The notes: generated from the sequence alone by a model not told the origin. Shown: positions 23,682-36,869, counted from the first letter of the stretch. The stretch is 64,000 bases of DNA from Rhipidocladum racemiflorum (GCA_036346355.1 CM070577.1:49114309-49178308), one strand, 5' to 3'. Numbers and translations: made by a program.

Positions 23682-23890
23682 TGGTTTTTCACTAGAACCA
23701 ACACAGATAATATTATTTGAAATTTTTTAAATAATACTTTTTTTAAAATGAATTGCGGTTTTAATAATGGAAATATAAAAATTGCAAAAAGAATACGTAA
23801 TCGCCATACCTTACGGCGAATACCCTATTTTCGCCATACCCTACGGCGAATACCCTATTTTCGCCGAACCGTGTGGCGAAAATACCCTAA
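23682..23890. repeat. Element D left long inverted repeat arm
   Basis: This arm pairs with 43662-43870 in reverse complement, with high identity by eye, including AAAATGAATTGCGGTTTTAA and the palindrome array. It extends outward into the CACTA-like hairpin. Confidence 0.75.
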
Positions 23891-24002
23891 ATCCGCAGTT
23901 AATATGCTACACGGGAATCAAGGTTGTTTTCGCCGCACGATTTGGCGAAGACACTATTTTCGCCGTACGGTGTGGCGAAAATAGGTTGTCGCCACACGGC
24001 GA
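23802..24002. repeat. Left array of CGCC-N9-GGCG palindromes
   Basis: CGCC starts are at 23802, 23832, 23862, 23931, 23961 and 23990. The first three and the 23931/23961 pair are exactly 30 bp apart. The last unit is shortened. Spacers read AATACCCTATTTT. A role as transposase-binding sites is an inference from position, symmetry and spacing. Confidence 0.75.
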
Positions 24003-24058
24003 GATCGATCTTGCAGCGAGCGCCCGAAGGAAAAAAAAAGGGACCGAGCGCCGTCGGC

Positions 24059-24175
24059 CGGAGGAAGAGAAGAGGGAGAGGGAGAGGAAGGAGAGGGAGA
24101 GAGGGAGAGGAAGGAGAGGGAGAGAGAGAGAGAGAGGAAGGAGAAGGAGAAGAAGGAGGAGGAGGAGGAGGAGGT
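24059..24175. repeat. GA-rich low-complexity tract
   Basis: GGAGAG/GAAGGA-rich tract upstream of the D transposase. The Arg/Glu-rich frames across it are compositional artefacts. Confidence 0.85.
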
Positions 24176-24210
24176 AACATCGCAACTTTGCTTAATTTCG
24201 CGTTTTTCAA

Positions 24211-24415
24211 TTTAGAGTAGCGATTTAGTTGTGTAATTTAGACTAGCGATTGAGTTGTGTGATGTAGAGTAGTGATTGAGGTGTGTGATCTAGAGTAGCG
24301 ATTTAGGTGTGATCTAGAGTAGCGCTTTAGGTGTGTACTTTAGAGTAGCGATTCTAGTTCTGTACTTTAGAGTAGCGATTATAGTTCTTTACTTTAGGGT
24401 AGGGATTTTAGTTTA
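24211..24415. repeat. Minisatellite of about 27-30 bp units
   Basis: About seven diverged copies of TAGAGTAGCGATT-TAG-TGTGTAC lie between the left end array and the transposase gene. They may be part of the promoter or subterminal region. Confidence 0.8.
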
Positions 24416-24866
24416 AATATTATAACATTGTTCAATTTGCAGTAATGGTTTTACATATTAGCAATGTTCAATAAATCATTAATCGGTAGCTGATCGTGTC
24501 TAAGATTAGAGATTAATCGATCGATCGGAGGATTAATTGGACTAATCGGTCAACCATTAATCGGTTGGTTAGCAAGGGCAGTTACTAAGATACTAAAAAA
24601 ATTGAGATTGGGCCCGATTAATCGGTCTGCAAAGTTTTTTCACCGAAACCTGTAAAATCGAATCTTTAGGGCTTCAATCAGAACCTAGTCGACCGATTTT
24701 TGAAGACTACATGTTACTAGCAAATAGCGTTGTTACACGTGCGCTATAATAATATAATATTAGAGTATCGATAGCGGGATAGTTAATCAACGTTGTTCAA
24801 TTTACGGCACTTATTTTACATCTGAGTAGTGATGGAAAAATTTATTTTGTCTATGTCATCGTAGTG

Positions 24867-27585
24867 ATGTCGGGACCAATGAAATTTAGGGTATATTATG
24901 GAGATGGTGAAGTAAAAAAATGGGGAGAATGGAGTGGATTTAAGCAGCTTTGCGGTCACCATGGCCGAACACTTAGCATTCGTGATATAAAACTTTGGTT
25001 GACCCAATTTTTTCCCCTGAATCCAAGTGTTTATTTTGTTACCATCCAAATCGTATTCACGCATAGCAAGGGTGACCCGGCTGTGTGGGAGTTGAAGAAA
25101 GTCGATCGAACACAGTTGTGGCAGAAATGGTTAAGGTGGTGCAAGGGATCTAGCCTCGAATGTGTGATGCTGGTGCAAGCTTGCCCTAGGGAAGAGGTGG
25201 GTACTTCTGGTGTGAGCGAGAGCAGCACATCGGCTACAGCTGAACAAGTTCAGCAAGTGGTGTCGATTGAGACAGCAGCGGGGGATGATCACATGGATGC
25301 AGCAAGCGCAGAAGGTCGGACTGATGAAGGGGAGGATATCAATCAACTTGTGGATCATTTGGATTGGGTGGACCGTATGGCGACAGAAGAGGGAGCTGAA
25401 ATGTTGGACCTTGATGATACCCTCGGCGAAGATGATGAAGGAGAGGAAGATGATGAAATGCATGGTAGTACTGGCTCAAAGGAGGTACCTATCCCCAATG
25501 AATGGAATAGGCAGAACAAAGCTGGTATGGAAGCTTTGTGGGGCCATGATTCGCATTGTGAGTATGGTATCGGTGCCATTCGGTTGAATCAAATGTTCCC
25601 GAACAATTCTGAATTGAAGTTGGCAGTGAGGCTGTGGGCACTATCGTTGCAAAGAGAGTTTCGGGTTATCCTCTCTAGCCCAGATAAGTACACAGTGAAG
25701 TGCGTAATCGATGGTTGTAAATTTCGAGTTCATGCATACAAACCGAAGTGTGAGACGTATTGGATTGTATCAAGAGTGGACGACAACACATGCAGACTAG
25801 AAAATGTTCTGGTCAAACACCGTAACTTGAATGCGGCTGTAATAGCTAGCATGATGTTTAATGATATCATCGAGAAGCGGGATATCGAGTGTTTGTGTAT
25901 TCAGAAAGCAATGTTACGAACATTTAAGTATCAGATAAGCTACTTGACGGCCTGGCGTGCGAAGCAGAAAGCATTAGAAAAGAGGTTTGCCACATACGAG
26001 GCTTCGTATTGCAACCTACCTCGTGTTCTTGAAGTATTGAAGCAAATCAATCCTGGCACATACACCGCTTTCAAAGAAAGTGAAGCAGATGGAAATGGGA
26101 TATGTACATTTCGTCGTGCTTTTTTTTCATTGGGGCCTTGCATTGCGTCATTCAGGTACTGTCGTCCATTGCTTTGTGTTGATGGTACATTTTTGACTTG
26201 AAAATACAAGGGGCAGATTCTAACAACCATTGCAGTTGATGCGAACAACCACATACTTCCATTGGCCTTTGCATTTATTGAGGGTGAGAACCGGGATAGC
26301 TGGCTGTGGTTTTCAGACATATGAAGGTGGGGGTAGTTGGTGATCGGCCCAACATGTGCATCATTCATGATCGTCACAAAGGTATCCTTTCGGCAATTAA
26401 GACTCTACAGGAGGACCGAGATGAACCATTTTCATGGCCTGACTTGCAGAACAGGTGGTGCATGAGACATTTGGAAGCCAATTTCTTCAGGCAGTTTAAG
26501 AGCAAGAAACCGATGAACCTATTTAAGAGGTTATGCAAGAAGAATCAGGTACGTAAGTTCAACGCGCTATTGGTGGAATTGGATAAGCACACAAGTGTGC
26601 ATATCGAAGAGATGAAGAAGCAACCGCCTACGCCGAACGAATGCCCACCCAAAAGGCTAACACCCCTTGGGGATCTCGATCCTTCTAATATGAGGAGACA
26701 AACGTCAAGGAACATAAAGTGTTTCTCACCGTGGATATAGGCGGAGCCTCTAGAGAAGTGAGCCTTTCTCCATGACACTAGAGGCGCCAGGTTAGTATGC
26801 TACATTAAAATATTTATTACCGCTGAACAAATGGGGTTCTTGTTATAAAATGTTATGCGTTGAACAGGTTTGGTGTCATGACAACGAACATAGCCGAGGT
26901 TTACAATTGGGTCATCAGAGGCCTCTGTCCGCTACCGCTTGTGGCCATCCTTGAAGGCATGTTGCACGGCATCGTTGCCTACTTCCAAAAAAGGAATGCA
27001 GAGGCGGTACTCCATGCCTCGACATTGCAAACGCCGTATTATTTGCGGATGATGACCTACATGGAGGAACGAACCATGAAAGCTCAGCAGCATATGGTGC
27101 GTAGCTTCGGGGCCACTGAGTACCGCTTCGATGTGACTCTTCGGTGCAAAAGGCGATTGGGAACCGACACAGCGGTTATTACGCAGGAGGTTAATCTAGG
27201 CCAAGGGGCATCTGGATGGTGTGAATGCACCTACAATAAGCCAATGCTTCTCCATATTCCTTGCTCACACGTGATGGCTGCTTGTGGGCAAATTGGGATG
27301 AACACGTCGCAATACATATCCCCTTTCTACTTGAAGGATCATGTTGTCCATACCTGGTCCGGTGAGTTCCATGGTTTTTGTGCACACGGTGATTTCACCA
27401 TGATTAACAGAGATGAGCGCATCTGTTTGCTGGATCCAACCTTGCGGAGGTTTGCGAAAGGGCTGTCCGGTCATCCACAGACTAGGCGCATTCGCAACGA
27501 CATGGATGAATCTGAAGTGGGTGGCCCTCTTAGGAGGTGTTCTGAGTGCGGTGAGTATGGCCACAAGGCAAACCAATGTACGTAG
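24867..27585 (+). pseudogene. MuDR/MULE-type transposase of element D, broken
   Basis: ATG at 24867 opens a frame to 26201. There is an N-terminal unknown part (about residues 1-100), an acidic linker, a MuDR-type DNA-binding domain (about 25580-25800, with CVIDGCKFRVHAY), then the MULE catalytic core with CVDGTFLT (26176-26200). Lesions are TGA at 26199-26201, a one-base frameshift near 26314, TAG at 26738-26740, and TGA at 26759-26761 where HDTRGAR-type proteins have Trp before Ala. A likely intron (26791-26867) separates the second exon, which has MTTNIAE, a SWIM zinc motif (CEC...CSH, about 27218-27275) and a final CCHC knuckle (CSECGEYGHKANQC). This enzyme would cut and join the element's ends. 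Family identity is secure and inactivity is clear. PMD gene exons follow after 300 bp. Confidence 0.85.
26791..26867 (+). other. Predicted intron in the D transposase
   Basis: The donor is CCAG|GTTAGT and the acceptor GAACAG|GTTTGG. Joining restores the reading GARFGVMTTN across the junction, as in other MULE transposases. Confidence 0.7.
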
Positions 27586-29822
27586 GGTGTAGGTTTTGAA
27601 TGCGGTGGTGGCTATACCATGAGTTTGGGCGATGTGTGTATCGTCAATATGTATCGAATTATGTAATTATATGCACGTTGTCACATTAATTGGATGTATT
27701 GTAATATTGACGCTCATGGCTTCTGATTCATGTATGTTGTGTTTCTCATATGTTGTGTACTTTTATTTATGTTCAACCCTTATGTCTTTTAATTTATATA
27801 TGTCGTGCTTCCCGTATGTTGTGTAATATTATTTATGCTGAAATATTTATATGTGCAATAAATGTTTCCACTTGTTTACATGCAGGGATGGGGTAGGTCG
27901 ACTCACTTCTGGACCCTATGTTGGATGTGCGGCACCGCGCGCACATCCACACGACACAAGGCAATGACAAGGTGGCCTTACTGCGGATTCGTGTACCTAA
28001 GAAGGCATGGTGCGTTGACCCTCGCTTCCACACCAGGTTAGTTGCAGTACATGTACATGTTACATTGTTCGTACAATTAGTGTTCATAACATTCAATTGA
28101 TGCAACTATGTTCTTTCTCGTTAGGCTGGCACATGCCAGGCTGCTTCCGCTAGTCCACATGGTGGAGGGTTCAGCTGCCGACCCCGATGAGCCCGACGAC
28201 CAAGCCGAGGGTGACGACGGTCCACAACGGTCGTGGCGTTTCCCGTTTGACAGCTCGCTGATAGCGTGTTTGGTTGACCGTTGGAGGCCGGAGACGCACA
28301 CTTTTCACCTTCCCTACGGGGAGGTGACGCTGACGCTGCAGGACGTCGCCATGCTCACAGGCTTGCAGATCACCGGGGCACCGATCGCACCCTCAGTGAC
28401 TCTTGCTGGGTGGGTGGCAGACTTGCAGGCGTGGTTCGATGGGGTGACGGCTGTCGACCCAGCGATACCGATGGGCAGGAGGCACGGACCATCGAGGAGG
28501 TGGTTGGCGCAGTTTGAGGTTAGTGGTTGTACAAGTTACTATGTTACTCCATTTTTGCATAACATTATTGTGATATCACACTCTTTCAATTGTCACAGGT
28601 GCAGCGGATGGTGCCTCAGCCCATCGACTACCAGGTTGCTAGGTACCTTGAGGCCTATCTACTTTGGTTGTTCGGCTGGGTGATGTTCACGTCAACTCAC
28701 GGCGACAGCGTGGACGCGCGTTGGATAGCCCATGCACAGGCTATTGCCGACGCGAAGCCTGACGACGTACCGCAGGTGTCCTGGGATTCGGAGATTCTTG
28801 CTGCCACGTACCGCGCCCTTTGCGACGTGTGCATGAAGAAAGGCAAGAACCCCAATCTTACCAGAATGCCTCTTCTTCTTCAGCTCTGGTCATTCGAGCG
28901 CTTCTCTGTGGGTCGACCCTATGTCGACCCTCGGTACTACACCACCGAGGAGTATGGCGGCAATGTGCTGGACCGACCGACGATGGGCTCGCTTTGGACC
29001 AAAAGACGGGTACATGTTTTTACTCATTAATGCAATTGTAATTTGAATCGCATGTGCTTACAGTTATTTCTCCTCCATTGCAGCCACGCCACAGTGGGCA
29101 GGTCTCCAGGTACGTTCGGCGTACCTCTCCTTCACAAAGGCCTTCGACCGCCTGAGGGCGGAGCAGGTCGTCTGGGACCCTTACAACGACCAGCGTGTAG
29201 CGGAGAGAGCCACATGGGGCCTGTCGGTGCTGTGCTACAGGGACTATGCTTACTGGCTGACAAGGAGGAAGCTCGTCTTCGACGTCTTCGTGGAGGACTA
29301 CGCGCCGCACCGAGTCCTCAGGCAGTTCAGACTTCGCCAGCTGGTCCCTATTCCTTTGGGGGAACACGTTCCAGTGAAAGTGCACTCGTGAGTTACTCGC
29401 CACAACAAGTATGCTAAGTGCTTATGTTATATTTGTAATAATGTGGATTTTTATGCAGGTACTCCACCCAGGGACCCTAGAAGACCATGGCGACATTGCT
29501 TCAGAGGATGGCGCCATGGCTTGCGTAGTGGGATGGGGCGCTGGAGGACGTTCTTGAGGAGGACGCGCCCTACGACCCCTCCTCCTACCAGGATTACTTG
29601 TCCTGATACGTGCCTCGGATCAGTACTCGTCTCCTACATGTTGAGGAGCAACCGGCCCAAATGTATGCCCCTAGAGTCGCAGACTTGTACTCGAGCCGGG
29701 CAGGAGTGGCACTGCACTCGATGGTAAGTCTTATTTAATATATTACATCATCTATTCGTTATGCTATGTCGTTATGCTTATCGTTTGTTTGTACGTGATA
29801 GGTGGACGAGGCCAGGGACTTG

Positions 29823-29827
29823 CACCA
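29823..29827. repeat. Element C target site duplication, left (CACCA)
   Basis: CACCA within the PMD exon 6, repeated at 38859-38863. Confidence 0.92.
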
Positions 29828-31812
29828 TGTGATGCCCTAGAACTTTTCTTCCTTGTTTTTGATTCGGAGAGGATTGATGGAATTGTCGGGGAATGAAACA
29901 ATTGAAGAAAATGTTGCATTTTAATTTTAATTTTTGGGGTTGTGGGCTATGGGAAAAAGGCCGAAGAAAACCTGGGCCTGGGCCGGGAATCCCCCTCCCC
30001 ACCTCCACCTTCCCACCTCCTTAGTGGGCCGGCCCACCTCCCCCACCCCTTGTGGTGCGCCCCCCCCCATTGTGGCCGCACCCCCTCCCCAACCCTAGGC
30101 AGCCACCTCTCCCTCCCCTAGCAGCCACCTCTCCCTCCCCTTCCTCTCCCCACGTGGTGGCTCAAGATCCACCGCGAATCGCGAAGGAGAAGGCGAGGAG
30201 CGACTCCGTGGAGGCGTGGAGGACGAGCAGATCGCCGATTCGGGAGTTCTTCGTGTTCTTCGTGGGTGTGCAAGGGAGATCACTAGGTAAAATTCCCAAA
30301 CTTTTACCTCTGTTTTACCTAGGGATTAGGAGTGTATTAGATCTGGTGGTGAGGGTTTTGGATGGATCTTGTTGGGGAGAAGGGTAGATGTTCACGTGGT
30401 GCTGTTTCTGGAAGGGGGATTTGTGCAGCGCGGATTGTTTCGCGTTTTTCGTGGCTTAGATGATTTTTCCTGCCAAAACCTTTAACTAGAAAGTTGTAGA
30501 TAACGTCGAGACCTAGCTTCTGTAAATTTTTCAGAATTTTTGGGGAAGTGTTCTGAGAGTTATCGCTGTTGCAAACCGACGAACAGAATCTGGGAACAGA
30601 TTTCATCCACTGTGTTGGACGACTGTTTAGGCATATTTAGCAGAGGAATTAGAATTTATGATCTTCTGGAAAGTTGTAGATCTCGTCAATATCTAGCTCC
30701 TGTAATTTTTCATATTTTTATGTTCTGTAGAAAAAAGATACGAAAAAGAGAATGGGGGTTGCTGCTGTTCGGTCCGGACAGAACGGGGTTCGGTGTTGGA
30801 AAGGGGAGCGGGTTGTAGGAATTGCGTGTTTGAGTCGTGTGATCTGTTGTGCTGCTGTTACATACTGAAATTATGATTGTACAGGTGGTGCCCCTTCTGG
30901 ACGCAACTAGATCCGTCGTCTACGTCGGTAAAGGCAAGTGGAAGTAGTGTTATGGTTGAGCTATACATTGTTGTTTGCATTGCCTTCGTTATAATCTCCG
31001 ATTACATAAATCATACATGGTTTAATCAATTGCTTTGATGATTGCAATATTTAGATTAGCATTGTGATGATGAGCTTTGTCTATGAATCATGAGTAAAGA
31101 GAAGAATGATGTTGTCTACGGTTGAATTGTTTAAGTAGTTCGTCTCATTGATATTTGTTTTCTATCCATGTTATATGATGGTATGCAAACATGTGGACTC
31201 AATGTGGAAAATTGTGAATGAATTCATGCATGAAGCATTAACTGCATATTCATGCATTGGAAGTTTGTCGACGCCTTGGCGTCTTGCGCGACCGTGCAGT
31301 ACAACACCGTGTGTTCTGAGAAAGGGCACGGTGAGGAGGATCATGGCATAAGCATATGCATAATCATGAGCATTTTACTGAGGTTGTGGTAATCGATGTT
31401 GTGGTGTGTTAAATTCTTGATGGATGTGATTATGTGTTAATTGTTCCGCTTGCTGAGATTATCCAATCTCACTTTGCTTGTGTTTTGTTGTTTTCGGAGT
31501 AGCGTGCAAGAGACATAAGCATGAGGGTGGGCTATCAACACAATAAACCTTCGAATGTCTTCACAACTCCCATGAACTAGTGTTTATTTAATGCATTAGC
31601 TTGCTGAATTTTATTTACACTTAGACTATTTGTTGTTATGACTAAACTTATTCTTGTTTATGGTTGGTTTAGACTTGCTGTCGTTAGTATTGTTGAATTG
31701 CTTATATTCTTGGATGAATTGTTTATCATGAATTGCTTCCGTGACGTTCTGTTTTAGAGGAGATGCTGTCGAAATTTTCTTGTTCTTTAGATTAGTTTTA
31801 AGGGGTGTTACA
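29828..31812 (+). repeat. Element C 5' LTR (1985 bp)
   Basis: TGTGATGCCCTAG to GGGGTGTTACA. Near-identical to 36883-38858. Differences include a shorter C-run (near 30060 versus 37116) and changes near 31285-31315. It contains two GAAAGTTGTAGAT blocks (near 30490 and 30669). Confidence 0.93.
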
Positions 31813-31814
31813 GT

Positions 31815-31826
31815 TGGTATCAGAGC
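31815..31826 (+). other. Element C primer-binding site
   Basis: TGGTATCAGAGC, two bases after the 5' LTR. It is complementary to initiator-Met tRNA. The leader that follows (GGGCTTTAGGTCCTTGG) resembles that of B1 and B2. Confidence 0.92.
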
Positions 31827-32130
31827 GGGCTTTAGGTCCTTGGTGTATGAATTTAGGAGAGATATTTTAACATGAACTAAAACTTTGCTGTGTGAAATTA
31901 GTAACATTGCTTAGGTATAACTCTTTAAATTGCCATAGGATAATAAAACTTTTAATACGGAATAGGATTGTTAATCAACTTTAAAATTGATACACTTGCA
32001 CTACTAGGATGGGTTGGGCTGCATTGCATGGCATGCGTATGTTCGACTATATCTATTGTTTTTTTTGTGGGTGTTTTGTTATGCTTTTGTTGTTGTGGTG
32101 ATTGGTTGCTTGCGGCTTGTTGGGTGCAGT

Positions 32131-33220
32131 ATGCCACCGAGGACGCGCGCGACAGGTCGTTCGGGAGGCGACGCTGCCGAGCCGTCGGAGGCAGCCGAGG
32201 CTACCCAGGCTGAGGGTGGTGTTTCGGCGGAATTAGTGGCCGCCATGAGAGCGATGCAGGAGGAGTTGCGGGCGCTGAGGCAGGGCGCACCGGCCGCCCT
32301 GGTGGGCATGGCTGCAGCTCTGTACCGGTATCGGCGGCAGCGGTGGCATCAAGGCTGCGAGTGGGTTGGATTGCATTTGGATAGCTTTGATGGGGTGGGC
32401 AATCCGATCCAGGCAGCGGATTGGTTGTCCTATGTGGAGATGCAGCTGGACGCTTTTGAGGTGGTGGCGCAAGATCGTGTTCGCTTTGTAGCACAGCTCT
32501 TGAAGGGAGAAGCCCAAATCTGGTGGAGGGGTGTCTTGTCCTCGAGAAGTGCGCAAGGTGACCCCTCTTGGGAGGAGTTTGTCCGGCAATTTGAGAGGAG
32601 GTTCTACCCGCCACCTTCCTCGACAAGATGCAAATTGACTTGGGACAGTATGCCCAAGACAAGAAGGCTGTGGCGGAGTACGAGGTTGGCTTCAACCAGA
32701 TCGTGCGCTTTGTGCCCCATGTGGCACGTGGCGAGGTGGAGAAGGCAAGGCAGTTCCGGCAGGGACTCCGTCACGCCATTCGCCATATCTTTGGCGCTTT
32801 CCCCATTGTCGATTTCCGGACAATGGTGGAGCAAGCTCTGGGTGTGGAGCTGCACTGAACTACAGAAGAGCATCGCAAACCTGCCCGCAGGAGAGCAGCT
32901 TTAAGGGCCCTCCAGAGAAGAAGGGTCAATCCTCCGGTACTTGGAATAAGAAGGGGAAGAATTTTCGTCACCAGCCCTATGGTGGCCGTCCTACTCAAAG
33001 ACACACCTCGGGGGAGGTGCGCCTGATCACAGTGCCATAGTCACTCTGGCATGGGGATGGTATGTTTCCGTTGTGGCGATTCCCATCGCCGCTTGAGTGC
33101 TCGTGGAAGGGAAGGTGCACCATCTGTGGTCGGGAGGATCACAAGGATGTGGTGTGTCAGAAGAACCCCAACGGCAAGCTGCGTTGGGAGCGGTGACATC
33201 CTCTCCAGGTGAGCGGCGGG
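32131..33220 (+). pseudogene. gag: Element C gag, broken
   Basis: The probable start is ATG 32131 (MPPRTRATGRSG). The capsid part has DSFDGVGNPIQAADWL and GEAQIWWRGV (about 32376-32530), then EEFVRQFERRFYP. A one-base loss near 32608 moves the rest (MQIDLGQYAQDKKAVAEYE, GLRHAIR, to about 32858) into another frame. Downstream, a nucleocapsid-like region with VCFRCGDSHRR (about 33065) and TICGREDHKD (about 33120) is again in other frames. Gag would form the virus-like particle. It is a Ty3/gypsy gag by motif. The frameshifts make it non-functional as read. Confidence 0.85.
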
Positions 33221-33479
33221 GGCGTGATGCATATGTTGCCATCGGCTCCTACTCTGCGGCACCTCCGGCGCCTACTCGACTCCCTCGTTCTACCGGCGCC
33301 ACTCTCGGGGACTTACTGGATGCCCAGCCTTCCACCGCCACCTTCTTAGGGACTTCGCCGTGGGTCCCTGGCGACATATCCAGATGCGAGGCTGCACCAT
33401 CTCGATCTACCCCGGAGTCCACGCTTTGCCCTCTTCGGGATGCGGATCGTGGCAATGTGGTGACAGTACTATTCTGTTA

Positions 33480-36400
33480 ATTCTGTGGTTGCCGGTGTGT
33501 TGTTCGACTCGGCGCTAGCTACTCGTTTGTCTCTCGTGGATTTTGTTGTTCGGGCTGGTGCATGCGTGCAGAGTTTGGGTGATGCCGTGGTGGTTAGTGC
33601 ACCGCAAGGCTTGATTTCTAGTTCGAGGATCTGTCAGGTGTCAATTTACGTTGGTGACGAGGTGTTCATGGCGAATCTGGTGGTGATCTCCTTGGAGCCG
33701 TTTGATGTTATCCTTGGCATGGGTGGCTATCCCAAAGACCAGCGGTGATTGATTGTGCTTGGAGGGCCAGTTACTTTGCATGCTCCATCCGGGCAAGAAA
33801 TAACTTTTCAGGGAGTGCTATGCGGTACTCCCTCTCCTTTTGTGTAAGCTGTTCCCAAACTCCGGATGTTGAAATCGGGGTCCTGCAGTCCATGGTTGAG
33901 GGTCGAGAGGAGGAGAAGAGTTTGGAGGGCATTGCTGTAGTTTGCCGATATCGGATGTGTTTCCCAGTGAGCTTCCGGGATTGCCTCCGGAACGGGAGAC
34001 TATCTTCCGCATTGACCTTGTTCCTGGTACGAGGCCGATTTATAAAACCCCGTACCGGATGGCTCCAATAGAACAAATTGAGCTGAAGAGGCAATTGGAT
34101 GAACTTCTAGATAAGGGGTTTATTAGAGTGAGCTCGTCTCCTTGGGCGGCCCCGGTCTTGTTCGTGGAGAAGAAAGATGGCACCAAGCGGCTATGTGTGG
34201 ACTACCGGGCGCTCAATCAAGTTACCATTAAGAACAAGTACCCATTGCCTCGTATTGATGATCTTTTTGATCAATTGAGGGTGCCAAGGTATTCTCCAAG
34301 ATTGATTTGCAATCTGGGTATCATCGATTCTTGGATTAAGGAGGAGGATATTGAAAAGACGGCTTTCAACACGAGGTATGGGCATTTTGAATTCGTAGTC
34401 ATGTCTTTTGGACTAACGAATGCTCCTGCCGTCTTTATGGAAGCAATGAACAGGATGCTCCATGAATATCTTGATGACTTTATTGTCGTCTTCATTGACG
34501 ACATTCTTGTCTACTCGAAGTCCGAGGAGGAGCACGCCGTGCATCTTGGTCTAGTTTTGGAAGCTCTTCGTAAGAATCAATTCTATGCCAAACTCAAGAA
34601 GTGCGCCTTACGGTTGTCGGAGGTGAGCTTCCTTGGGCATGTCATCAACCAAAGTGGTGTCTGATTGACCCAAAGAAGGTTGCCTTTGTGGTTGAATGGC
34701 GAAGACCGTCTAGTGTGGCGGAAATCGGGAGTTTCTGGGGTTGGCGAGTTATTACCGGCGCCGTGCATAATTTCTCTATCATAGCTAAGCCGATGACAAG
34801 GCTCACTCAGAAAGGGGTTCCTTTCATCCAGGTCGTGGGAATGTGAGGCCGTTTTGACGCTAAAGAGCAAACTGGTCAATGCACCTATTTTATCCTTGCT
34901 GTGAGTGGCAAGCGTTTTCTGATGTATCTGAGATGCCTCGAGGGTTGGTTTGGGTTGTGTGCTCATGCAAGAAGGCTTTGTCATTGCTTATGCTTCAAGA
35001 CAGCTAAAGACTCATGAGTAATTATCCCACCCATGATCTCGAGTTAGCATTGTGGTTTTTGCCTTGAAATTGTGGAGGCACTATCTTTATGGGAGTCTTG
35101 TGATATTTTCAGCGATCATAAGAGCCTCAAATATATTTTCACCCAGCGGGAGTTGAATCTGCGGCAGCGTAGGTGGTTGGAGTTGATAAAGGACTTTGAT
35201 GTGTCAATCGGTACCATCCCGGCAAGGCTAATGTTGTGGCGGATGCCTTGAGTAGAGCGGGCGTCCCCAAGGCTGCTTTGCCCTTGGTTGCAGAATTGGA
35301 AAGAGGTCATGTCACTTCTTGTTTCTTTGGGGTTGCGAGAATGAGACTCGAGATGATCATTCGATCTTGCATACTCGGCGGGTGCATGAGGCTCGATTGC
35401 AGGATCGTTTGCTTGAGGAGGTTGTGGCGGATTTCCGAAGGAAACCTCGGGAATTCAGTATAGACAAGCATGGTTCTATTCGGTTTAGAGGCCGTCTTTG
35501 TGTGCCTCGAGAAATCGGATGTGAAGATGGACATTCTAAGGGAAGCCCACGAGGACTCAGTATTCCGTTCATCTGGAGAGACCAAGATGTATCGGGATCT
35601 CAAAGCGAGTTTTTGGTGGAAGAGGATGAAGGTGGATATTGCCAAGTATGTGGCTTCTTGTGGAGTGTGCCAACAGTAAAAGCTGAGCATAAGAGACCTG
35701 CCGTGCATTACGACCATTGGAAATTCCAGAATGGAAGTGGGAACACATCACTATGGACTTTGTGATTGGGTTACCCCGCTCACCTTGAGGTAGAGATGCC
35801 ATTTGGGTGGTGGTGGATAGACTCACTAAGTCGGCACATTTTATTCCAATGAAGACGACCAATTCGGCACGAGATCTAGTTCCTTTGTACATGAAGGAAG
35901 TGCTTAGACTCCATGGTGTGCCTAAATCGATTGTCTCCGATCGAGACACTAGATTTGTGTCCCATTTTTGGCAGAGTTTGCATAGTGCTTTGGGAACAAA
36001 ACTCTCTCTCAAGACATCTTTTCATCCTCAGACAGATGGCGATCTGAGCGGACCATCCAGACTCTAGAGGACATGCTTGAGCATGTGTTCTATCTTGGAA
36101 GGAAGTTGGGAGGATCACTTGGCCTTGGTAGAGTTTGCTTACAATACTTGATTACCAGGCTAGTATTCGAATGGCTCCATTCGAGGCGCTTTATGGTCGA
36201 AAGTGTGTTTCTCCACTTTGCTGGGATCTGATTGGAGAAAAATCATTGCAGGAGTCGGATTGGGTTCAACAGACCTTTGAGAAGGTGCAAGAGATACGGC
36301 GAAATCTCACGGCTGCTCGAGCCGTCGGAAGAGTTATGCCGATAACAGGAGGCGAGATTTGGAGTTTGTAGTGGGTGATCAAGTCCTTCTCAAGGTATCT

Positions 36401-36790
36401 CCATCAAAGGGTGTTGTTCGTTTTGGTACCACCGGCAAGCTTAGCAGAGGTACATTGGTCCGTTCAGTTGTGGCTCGAGTGGGCGGTTTGGCGTCTGTGG
36501 AGTTGCCGGACTCTTTGAAGGAGTGCATGATGTCTTCCATGTCTCTATGTTACGGAAGTATCTCCATGACCCAGAGCATAAGATTGACTTGGAACCGATT
36601 ACTGATTGAGCAAGATTTGACTTTGGAGTGCCATCCACTTGAATTTTAGACTCTTGAGCGAGTCATGAGGAGGAGAACCATCCGCTTTGTGAAAGTTTTG
36701 TGGACCAATCGGTCTGAGCGGGAGGCAACTTGGGAACCGGAAGACCAGATCTGGAAGAAGTACCCTACGCTATTTGAGGACGCTGGGGTA
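33480..36790 (+). pseudogene. pol: Element C pol (protease, RT, RNase H, integrase), broken
   Basis: The protease remnant (33485-33748) includes LEPFDVILGMGGYPK. The RT (33942-34664) has ELLDKGFIR, KKDGTKRLCVDYRALNQV, VMSFGLTNAP and the catalytic FIDDIL at about 34490. Within the RT a one-base loss at a G run (near 34280) and a compensating change near 34330 leave a garbled stretch. A TGA follows at about 34662. RNase H pieces lie in 34840-35280 and the integrase zinc region at about 35580-35680 (WWKRMKVDIAKYVASCGVCQQ-like). The integrase core is at 35800-36050 (VDRLTKSAHFIP, SIVSDRDTRF), and a chromodomain-like end at 36660-36790 (TWEPED). Family identity is secure. The enzyme is not producible from this copy. 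Confidence 0.9.
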
Positions 36791-36869
36791 AGTCGTGGTT
36801 TACCTTTGCCTTCCTTTTTCCTTTTTGGTCTGTAGCTGAAAGGAGTAGATTCGGGGACGAATCCTTTTT

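Noticed and set aside
23802..24002. Regular 30-bp repeats as a CRISPR array
   Set aside because: The spacers are similar to one another rather than unique, the units are mirrored at the other end of a transposon, and the sequence is eukaryotic.
23907..24185. Leu/Pro-Ser-rich or Arg-Glu-rich proteins near the D left end
   Set aside because: Compositional frames over the GA-rich tract, present on both strands.
24899..28300. Minus-strand frames opposite the MULE and PMD exons
   Set aside because: The plus strand shows family motifs and splice sites. The minus frames are shadows.
29842..30606. Short frames in both LTRs of element C (repeated at 36800-37653)
   Set aside because: They are in the LTRs and overlap on both strands. 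No gene family was recognised.
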